Assembly: GCF_024139115.2 (NCBI RefSeq)
Contig: NC_085139.1
Coordinates: 74,691,203 to 74,755,202 of the forward strand
DNA length: 64,000 nt
Origin: Armigeres subalbatus
Lineage: Eukaryota > Arthropoda > Insecta > Diptera > Culicidae
Reading direction: 5' to 3'
Of the stretch, positions 55,116 through 64,000 are shown in pieces. The position numbers and the translations under genes are program-made. Position 1 is the first letter of the stretch; each line of letters begins with the position of its first letter. The notes under the pieces are model-generated. The model was not told the DNA's origin. It did no database searches and was given only the letters and a program-made list of their open reading frames with translations.

Positions 55116-57351
55116 AATGCTGCGACACGTTTGCACCTTCCCTCCCACCCGACAACGTCGGCACCGGCACTTGATTATGGGCAATAAACCGAGCCGCACT
55201 AAACTAGAAGTCGTCGCGCCCGGTAGTCACTCATTGGATGGTGTTTTCACTGTTGAAGCGAGCGTGGGATGTGGAACTTTATGATTTTTCTTCTGATTTT
55301 TGACACAGAAAATTGACACAATGCTTTTTCACCATCGGTGGAGTACAATTCAATTACAATTCTCGTTGAGCCGTTTTATTTTCTGCGATTTAGTTCTGAA
55401 AATAGACAATAGAGAAATAGACGAAGGTCAGGCTTGAGTGGATTTTGTTGAAGTATTGTTAATACTTTGAATGATGTATCAGATGAAATCGAGGAAATTA
55501 TCTCACCTATTGTAACCTTTTGCAAAACCATTTATCACGGTTCTGTGAAGAATGACAGCAAAGATGACTTTCTTTACTTGTGATATCTAAGCAACCTCAG
55601 AAATAGCATACGAAACCGCAAATCAATTCACTTTTGACTCGTATCACGGAACATAACACGTTGGGTTAGGTCGATGCAGCTCTCTTCGTTTTAATATCAT
55701 TCATGAAAGAGACTGAGAAAACTACACTATTTTGAGTCAAAAGTTAAGGATATTTACTTGTAGGTGTTCAAAATTTATTTTTGATTTTTTTTTCTTTTTA
55801 GGATAGATGTATAGGTTATTTATCAATTTTCTGCTCTTCCTCTGTTTCGAAGTTGAAGTTACACAAATCTGATCGACTTATCTTACTCAGCTATATTTGC
55901 TTCACATCCAGTCGCCATGTAATTTTTGTATCGTGAAACGTGAACAAATGTTGCCGCCTTTGTCGTTCGACGTATACAATATCGATTGTACCATAAGTCA
56001 ACAAGTGGTCCGGGATTGTTGCCATTTCCAGCGTTCCACGATAAAGCCACTAATAAATATCGCGTTATGTTTCTGGTTCCAAATACCGTAACTCAATTTT
56101 TTATCGCATTCCATTTTCTGCCCAGTGATAACCAAACCTCGTCCTGGGTGGTTGCGTCCCATATTGCATGACGCGAGTCCACTGAACAACAATCATGAAT
56201 CAAAACACCACAACCATTTGGTCTATCGCGTTGACGCACGTTGGGATATTTGCGAACGATTTTCGGACAGAATACGAAAAGTGGCACTAGCTAGGTTAAG
56301 ACTTTGTTTATTGGGCGGGTGACTTTCCTAATTATTTTTGGGTTCTATTTGATACTCATTAAAACTATGAAAAACTTGAAAACCGTTTAGATATTTTGAC
56401 GCACTACACATCACATTGTGCGCCGTGGCTTTGTTATTTTTACTGTTTCAACGGTATCAATACCAGCTATCTACCAGGTCCTCGAGCGATAATAAATTTC
56501 CCTGAAAACCCCAAAATAAAAACAAAACCTGCAACCTACTTCCAGTTCCAGACAATGCAGTGTACCGACTGGCGGCGTGGCGTGGACCATATAGAGCAGC
56601 CGGGAGCCATCATTCCGGCTGTCCGTCCGCGCTTCGCGGTCGTTTTTGGCATGGCGGAGTCATAATAAACGTATCGAAAAGAAGGCTCCGGCATGCATGA
56701 CATATTCATATCGCAACTGTTGCTGCCACACCGGCCCTCCCGGTCCTATGATTTACGTGGGAAACCATGGCAGCACAGAATGTTTCATCGCATGGAAACT
56801 TTTACCTTTTACGGTGAACGATTTGGGACCGTGTCGAGTTTCCATTACGCTATGACGTCCTTAGAGTAGGTAGGTACTTTTCATTAGATTCGAATATAAA
56901 TCGAATCACAGTGATTTTTTTTGTTGGAGGTGTACGCCAAGGCGTATATCACTTTTGCACTTCATCGACGTTTGCAAGTTATTATCAATGAGGGTTCCAT
57001 CATAAAAATATAACTGCAGAGACGTTCCTAATCCTGGCCCAAATATGTATACATATATATATGGAACTTCTATAGGGTTTGATAGTGTTAGGAATATGTC
57101 CATGAAGTAATAAACATTGAGAGAAAGTTTTACGTAATTTTAAATATATATTTGAAATATAAATATCTAACTGAACAGTGCTCAGTTAGGGTAAGGAGGG
57201 ACAATATTCCCTAGCAAAGCAAAGACTGCTTTAATGTCTTACCTTTAACGATTTTCAAGGGTATTTTTACGTCATGCAACAGTTGAACAATATGCCATCT
57301 TAAAATTTGAAAAAATCTCAATCACATCTATTCACATATAAACAAGTGTTT
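55116..57351. other. Probable promoter/5' region and unassigned sequence
   Basis: 55116-55400 may hold the 5' UTR of the exon at 54937-55115. A GC-rich patch at 56560-56660 (TGGCGGCGTGGCGTGG, GTCCGTCCGCGCTTCGCGG) stands out but has no exon-like borders. The rest is AT-rich, with a TATATATATGGAA string near 57053. No transposon ends recognised. Confidence 0.3.
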
Positions 57352-57400
57352 TTTATCTTTATTAGAGAGATTTGCAGCCCTAGGCTGGCTCATCTTTAAA
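57352..57400 (-). mobile_element. Retroposon 3' end, copy 2
   Basis: On the minus strand, GATGAGCCAGCCTAGGGCTG, CAAATCTCTCTAATAAAGAT and an A-rich end, the same tail as at 43360-43425. Confidence 0.55.
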
Positions 57401-57550
57401 AAAGTGGTGATATTTCATTTTCGGAAAGCTCATGAGGCAAAACGCCTTTCAGTTGGCGTTTTGGGGCCTCTTCCCCTAATCACTTTTTCTTTCTCATAAT
57501 GTCGAACGTTGTGTTCAATTTTCATGGCATCATCTGTAATATGACCAAGG

Positions 57551-57692
57551 CTGCCGTAATCTGAAAAAGTGACGTATACGCCATTTTCCAAAAATGGTGT
57601 TAACGAGTACTACTCATCGAGATCTTTAACAGAAAAATGAAAAACATGCATGTTGTAAAATGGCGGGTAAGTCACTTTTCCAGATTACGGCA
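57551..57692. mobile_element. CTGCCGTAATC MITE, copy 2
   Basis: The ends are CTGCCGTAATCTGAAAAAGT and, read inward from the right, TGCCGTAATCTGGAAAAGT. CAAGG flanks it exactly on both sides (57546-57550, 57693-57697), a 5-bp target duplication. It is almost identical to 17976-18117 over its whole length. Confidence 0.82.
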
Positions 57693-57699
57693 CAAGGGA

Positions 57700-58334
57700 A
57701 GTCAGCTGGCTGGCTATTCCGAATTCAGGAAGAACTGTGTGTTGTCGATAATCCAGTTTATTTCTAGAAATTCTAGTGATTACTATATGATTTTTAGGAT
57801 GGGTACTAAGAGGCTGTTCTTCCAATTGTTTGGAGGGGCTCTCGCATTCCATTCTCGGTCAATTACTTGGGAAAAACTGGCTTTGCCGCGTGGAGAAGAT
57901 TTTCAATTTCACATTCTACGTCATCCGGGGGGCCTGCGGATTTCATCAGTGAATATTCCACTTCTCCCTTGGCGAACCGGAAAGTTGAAATCCTATCCTT
58001 GGGCTGGGTGCACAATAAACCGTTGACACCATATGACGTCACAGCTCTTAACATTTCCGTTGAAATCGTGACGTCATGTTCGTTTGGAGACACGTTTGAC
58101 AATTCGTTTGGAGACAGAGGATTTATCTTCGCTCATCTGTATATTCCACTATCTATAGCCATTCCCTTCTCCTGCCACGCAAGCTGTTGATTCGTCTCCA
58201 AAGGTCGCATGAAGACTGATTCTCCTTGATTCCATCAGTTTCTCGATGCTCCTATGTGGAAAACGACACTGAAAACCGAAAAACATGTGTTTTGAGAAGA
58301 AGAATATTTATGACATATTCAAAAATAACTACTG
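57700..58334. other. Unassigned
   Basis: 57780-58190 has overlapping open frames on both strands (79-129 codons) without a motif. Possibly an exon, but no splice pair convinced me. Confidence 0.3.
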
Positions 58335-58405
58335 CCTACCGGTGGGAATCGAACCCACACCTCCCAGTACGTTAGACGGGTGCTCTACCATTATGCAACG
58401 GTAAA
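58335..58405 (-). tRNA. tRNA-like gene or pseudogene, possible anticodon AAC
   Basis: The 71-base minus-strand segment folds as a cloverleaf: acceptor TTTACCG with CGGTAGG (two G-T pairs), D arm GCATAATGGTAGAGC with a weak stem, anticodon arm CCCGT-CTAACGT-ACTGG with one mismatch and anticodon AAC (Val), and a perfect T arm GTGGG-TTCGATT-CCCAC. The B box GGTTCGATTCC is canonical, the A box less so, and TTTTT follows about 10 bases downstream. The imperfect stems suggest a pseudogene or the head of a SINE rather than a working tRNA. Confidence 0.5.
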
Positions 58406-59067
58406 CTCAATGTTATCCTCGGCAATAAGCAGAAACATCACACTCATCCACCCGTGCTTTCTGTTTTGGTCAACAGTTTTTTTTTTTCCACGAGTGGCCC
58501 TTGGCATCTCGGACCACTTGTCAACACTGGTTCCGGGCTAATCGATAGTTTTCTAGGGAAAGAACTCTATCCCGCAACCAGCGAATGGCAGATTTTAATA
58601 CAGTTCTACGCAATTACGAGGTATTTGACGTGATAAATGACAATAAGAAATGAAATGGAAATAAGATGAGTGAACTTTGATATCAAGATACGCTTTACCA
58701 TGCCAAATATCTCGTAAATGACCATAGTCTGAATAGGCTATTACATTCGTGGCGGATTGAATCAAAATATGTTACAATCTAAGGTAGCTCACTACTCATT
58801 TAAAACAAATACACTACAAAAGAGTATGCTCATATTAGAAAATCTCTGATTGTCAATATCACAATGCAGTAAACTTGATCACTTTTTTCGATATTTTATA
58901 GACCCGATCTTATGTATAACATTTTCCTCGTCCTCTACCCCCGGTGTGTAGTAGACGTAGCATGACTTATATTGTTGGTGATTGAATACTCTACTTTTTT
59001 TTATTGTCCAATACATAATAATTCAGGACTTTTTTCAATTCTTACAAAAAATTAAAATATGGGAACA
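58406..59067. other. Unassigned AT-rich sequence
   Basis: Only a T run near 58480-58488 and general AT-richness are seen. Confidence 0.4.
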
Positions 59068-59209
59068 GACGGCTTTGCCAGGTTTTGTTCTATTATTGGC
59101 AGGGGGGTTTTGTCGACCAAATTTTATGGAATGTTTGGGCCAAATTTGACCTTAATCAGTCATGAAAAACCCCCCTGACAATAATAGAACAAAACCTGCC
59201 AAAGCCGTC
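59068..59209. mobile_element. Inverted-repeat MITE, 142 bp
   Basis: The left arm GACGGCTTTGCCAGGTTTTG then TTCTATTATTGGCAGGGGGG pairs with the right arm that ends CAAAACCTGCCAAAGCCGTC, over about 45 bases with one or two mismatches. The centre is AATTTTATGGAATGTTTGGG. No coding capacity and no evident target duplication. It lies 130 bases from the satellite. Confidence 0.75.
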
Positions 59210-59342
59210 GTTACCCCTTTATCACATTTGAACCGTAGCTTAGGATTTTTAAACCAAATGGTCGGGGTTCAGCCAAACCGCGCCAAGCAGCTTTTCGACT
59301 GACTTGTTATATTTTTTTTCGCAAAAGGGAAACAGAAACAGA

Positions 59343-62300
59343 AAATCCAAATCCAATACAAATCCAATCCAAATCCAATCCAAATCCAATCCAAATCCAA
59401 TCCAAATCCAATCCAAATCCAATCCAAATCCAATCCAAATCCAATCCAAATCCAATCCAAACCAACCAACCAAACCAATCCAAACCAATCCAAACCAATC
59501 CAATCCAAACCAATCCAAACCAACCAAACCAATCCAAACCAATCCAAACCAATCCAAACCAATCCAAACCAATCCAAACCAATCCAAACCAATCCAAACC
59601 AATCCAAACCAATCCAAACCAATCCAAACCAATCCAAACCAATCCAAACCAATCCAAACCAATCCAAATCCAATCCAAACCAATCCAAACCAATCCAAAC
59701 CAATCCAAACCAATCCAAACCAATCCAAACCAATCCAAACCAATCCAAACCAATCCAAACCAATCCAAATCCAATCCAAACCAACCAAACCAATCCAAAC
59801 CAATCCAAACCAATCCAAACCAATCCAAACCAATCCAAACCAATCCAAACCAATCCAAACCAATCCAAACCAATCCAAACCAATCCAAACCAATCCAAAC
59901 CAATCCAAACCAATCCAAACCAATCCAAACCAATCCAAACCAATCCAAACCAATCCAAACCAATCCAAACCAACCAAACCAATCCAAACCAATCCAAACC
60001 AATCCAAACCAACCAAACCAATCCAAACCAACCAAACCAATCCAAACCAATCCAAACCAATCCAAACCAACCAAACCAATCCAAACCAACCAAACCAATC
60101 CAAACCAATCCAAACCAATCCAAACCAATCCAAACCAATCCAAACCAATCCAAACCAACCAAACCAACCAAACCAATCCAAACCAATCCAAACCAATCCA
60201 AACCAATCCAAACCAACCAAACCAATCCAAACCAATCCAAACCAATCCAAACCAATCCAAACCAATCCAAACCAATCCAAACCAATCCAAACCAATCCAA
60301 ACCAACCAAACCAATCCAAACCAATCCAAACCAATCCAAACCAATCCAAACCAATCCAAACCAATCCAAACCAATCCAAACCAATCCAAACCAATCCAAA
60401 CCAACCAAACCAATCCAAACCAATCCAAACCAACCAAACCAATCCAAACCAATCCAAACCAATCCAAACCAACCAAACCAATCCAAACCAACCAAACCAA
60501 TCCCAAACCAATCCAAACCAATCCAAACCAACCAAACCAATCCAAACCAATCCAAACCAACCAAACCAATCCAAACCAATCCAAACCAATCCAAACCAAT
60601 CCAAACCAATCCAAACCAACCAAACCAATCCAAACCAACCAAACCAATCCAAACCAATCCAAACCAACCAAACCAATCCAAACCAATCCAAACCAATCCA
60701 AACCAACCAAACCAACCAAACCAATCCAAACCAATCCAAACCAATCCAAACCAACCAAACCAATCCAAACCAATCCAAACCAACCAAACCAATCCAAACC
60801 AATCCAAACCAACCAAACCAATCCAAACCAATCCAAACCAATCCAAACCAATCCAAACCAATCCAAACCAATCCAAACCAATCCAAACCAATCCAAACCA
60901 ATCCAAACCAATCCAAACCAATCCAAACCAACCAAACCAATCCAAACCAATCCAAACCAACCAAACCAATCCAAACCAATCCAAACCAATCCAAACCAAT
61001 CCAAACCAATCCAAACCAATCCAAACCAATCCAAACCAATCCAAACCAATCCAAACCAACCAAACCAATCCAAACCAATCCAAACCAATCCAAACCAATC
61101 CAAACCAACCAAACCAATCCAAACCAATCCAAACCAATCCAAACCAATCCAAACCAATCCAAACCAATCCAAACCAACCAAACCAATCCAAACCAATCCA
61201 AACCAATCCAAACCAATCCAAACCAATCCAAACCAATCCAAACCAATCCAAACCAATCCAAACCAATCCAAACCAATCCAAACCAACCAAACCAACCAAA
61301 CCAATCCAAACCAATCCAAACCAATCCAAACCAATCCAAACCAATCCAAACCAATCCAAACCAATCCAAACCAATCCAAACCAATCCAAACCAATCCAAA
61401 CCAATCCAAACCAATCCAAACCAACCAAACCAATCCAAACCAATCCAAACCAATCCAAACCAATCCAAACCAATCCAAACCAATCCAAACCAATCCAAAC
61501 CAATCCAAACCAATCCAAACCAACCAAACCAATCCAAACCAACCAAACCAATCCAAACCAATCCAAACCAATCCAAACCAATCCAAACCAACCAAACCAA
61601 TCCAAACCAATCCAAACCAATCCAAACCAATCCAAACCAATCCAAACCAATCCAAACCAATCCAAACCAACCAAACCAATCCAAACCAACCAAACCAATC
61701 CAAACCAATCCAAACCAATCCAAACCAATCCAAACCAACCAAACCAATCCAAACCAATCCAAACCAACCAAACCAATCCAAACCAATCCAAACCAATCCA
61801 AACCAATCCAAACCAACCAAACCAATCCAAACCAATCCAACCAATCCAAACCAATCCAAACCAACCAAACCAATCCAAACCAATCCAAACCAATCCAAAC
61901 CAACCAAACCAATCCAAACCAATCCAAACCAATCCAAACCAATCCAAACCAACCAAACCAATCCAAACCAATCCAAACCAATCCAAACCAACCAAACCAA
62001 TCCAAACCAATCCAAACCAACCAAACCAATCCAAACCAACCAAACCAATCCAAACCAATCCAAACCAACCAAACCAATCCAAACCAATCCCAAACCAATC
62101 CAAACCAATCCAAATCCAATCCAAACCAACCAAACCAATCCAAACCAATCCAAACCAATCCAAACCAACCAAACCAATCCAAACCAATCCAAACCAATCC
62201 AAACCAACCAAACCAATCCAAACCAATCCAAACCAACCAAACCAATCCAAACCAACCAAACCAATCCAAACCAATCCAAACCAATCCAAACCAACCAAAC

Positions 62301-64000
62301 CAATCCAAACCAATCCAAACCAACCAAACCAATCCAAACCAACCAAACCAATCCAAACCAATCCAAACCAACCAAACCAATCCAAACCAATCCAAACCAA
62401 TCCAAACCAACCAAACCAACCAAACCAATCCAAACCAATCCAAACCAACCAAACCAATCCAAACCAATCCAAACCAATCCAAACCAATCCAAACCAATCC
62501 AAACCAATCCAAACCAACCAAACCAACCAAACCAATCCAAACCAATCCAAACCAATCCAAACCAATCCAAACCAACCAAACCAATCCAAACCAATCCAAA
62601 CCAACCAAACCAATCCAAACCAACCAAACCAATCCAAACCAATCCAAATCCAATCCAACCAACCAAACCAATCCAAACCAATCCAAACCAATCCAAACCA
62701 ATCCAAACCAACCAAACCAACCAAACCAATCCAAACCAATCCAAACCAATCCAAACCAATCCAAACCAACCAAACCAATCCAAACCAATCCAAACCCAAT
62801 CCAAACCAACCAAACCAATCCAAACCAATCCAAACCAACCAAACCAATCCAAACCAATCCAAACCAACCAAACCAATCCAAACCAATCCAAACCAATCCA
62901 AACCAATCCAAACCAATCCAAACCAATCCAAACCAACCAAACCAATCCAAACCAACCAAACCAAACCAATCCAAACCAATCCAAACCAACCAAACCAATC
63001 CAAACCAATCCAAACCAACCAAACCAATCCAAACCAATCCAAACCAACCAAACCAATCCAAACCAATCCAAACCAATCCAAACCAACCAAACCAATCCAA
63101 ACCAACCAAACCAATCCAAACCAATCCAAACCAATCCAAACCAACCAAACCAATCCAAACCAATCCAAACCAATCCAAACCAACCAAACCAATCCAAACC
63201 AATCCAAACCAATCCAAACCAACCAAACCAATCCAAACCAATCTTAATCCAATCCAACCAAAACCAATCCAAACCAACCAAACCAATCCAAACCAATCCA
63301 AACCAATCCAAACCAACCAAACCAATCCAAACCAATCCAAACCAATCCAAACCAATCCAAACCAATCCAAACCAATCCAAACCAATCCAATCCAATCCAA
63401 ACCAATCCAAACCAACCAAACCAATCCAAACCAACCAAACCAATCCAAACCAATCCAAACCAACCAAACCAATCCAAACCAATCCAAACCAATCCAAACC
63501 AATCCAAACCAATCCAAACCAATCCAAACCAATCCAAACCAATCCAAACCAATCCAAACCAACCAAACCAATCCAAACCAATCCAAACCAACCAAACCAA
63601 CCAAACCAACCAAACCAATCCAAACCAATCCAAACCAATCCAAACCAATCCAAACCAATCCAAACCAACCAAACCAATCCAAACCAATCCAAACCAACCA
63701 AACCAATCCAAACCAATCCAAACCAATCCAAACCAACCAAACCAATCCAAACCAACCAAACCAACCAAACCAATCCAAACCAACCAAACCAATCCAAACC
63801 AATCCAAACCAACCAAACCAATCCAAACCAATCCAAACCAATCCAAACCAATCCAAACCAATCCAACCAATCCAAACCAATCCAAACCAATCCAAACCAA
63901 TCCAAATCCAATCCAAACCCAATCCGAATCCAATCCAAATCCAATCCAAATCCAAATCCAATCCAAATCCAATCCAAATCCAATCCAAATCCAATCCAAA
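59343..64000. repeat. 4.66-kb satellite of 9-11-bp CCAAA-type units
   Basis: The core is built of AATCCAAACC (10 bp) and AACCAAACC (9 bp) units in irregular order. Both visible edges (59343-59462, and 63901 to the window end) use an 11-bp AAATCCAATCC unit instead. I see a single G on the plus strand in the whole array (near 63925). On the minus strand the units are GGTTTGGATT, which contain no TAA, TAG or TGA in any frame, so all three frames stay open for more than 1300 codons; these are not genes. The array continues past 64000. Confidence 0.95.

Noticed and set aside
59249..63999. Three minus-strand frames of more than 1300 codons rich in Trp, Gly, Leu and Phe
   Set aside because: The satellite unit GGTTTGGATT contains no stop triplet in any frame, so the long frames follow from composition alone. 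All three frames are open at once, which no gene shows.

Overview
The window is a gene-poor, transposon-saturated piece of an insect genome, most probably a culicine mosquito of the genus Aedes. The indications are a tRNA-derived SINE that resembles the Aedes Feilai family, RTE-, Jockey-, I- and R1/Waldo-type LINE remnants, BEL/Pao fragments, a pogo-like shell, a Helitron end pair, many short inverted-repeat elements, and two isolated spliced-looking exons. Nothing bacterial, viral or organellar was recognised, and no CRISPR array is present.

Layout. 1-8.4 kb: a Feilai-like SINE, a Tc1/mariner transposase fragment, a nearly complete but dead RTE-like LINE on the minus strand (1919-5165), then about 2.8 kb of degenerate AT-rich short repeats. 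8.4-17 kb: a foldback MITE, a 1475-bp hAT-like element with a perfect 8-bp target duplication, an isolated coding exon on the minus strand (12360-12663), and a 2975-bp TA-flanked pogo-like shell that has received a Helitron and an RTE fragment. 17-25 kb: a BEL/Pao gag-protease fragment carrying two younger insertions, a 23-bp hairpin minisatellite lying between the 5' and 3' ends of an RTE-like element, and a Jockey-clade fragment with a MITE in it.

25-38 kb: mostly unassigned sequence with scattered MITEs, SINE pieces, a Jockey endonuclease fragment, a TTTA-rich tract, another RTE-like 3' end and a BEL/Pao reverse transcriptase scrap. 38.6-42.2 kb: a composite foldback-like structure whose arms are 17-bp tandem repeats and whose core includes palindromic GACGTC repeats. 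42-48 kb: unassigned AT-rich sequence with a short tandem array. 48-54 kb: two decayed LINEs. The first is I-like with a YADD motif, interrupted by a 555-bp TA-flanked element. The second is R1/Waldo-like, lies next to an ACAY simple repeat, and keeps a zinc-knuckle ORF1 fused to the ORF2 tail. 54.9-55.1 kb: a probable first coding exon of a type II membrane protein (minus strand). 58.3 kb: a tRNA-like cloverleaf. 59.34-64.0 kb: a satellite of 9-11-bp units that is almost free of G on the plus strand and runs off the end of the window.

How the parts relate. There is no operon-like or pathway logic here. The main story is nesting: the BEL, Jockey, I-like and pogo-like copies each carry later insertions, which gives relative ages. 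The two exons probably belong to host genes with long, repeat-filled introns. Family names rest on motifs read by eye; no database search was possible.
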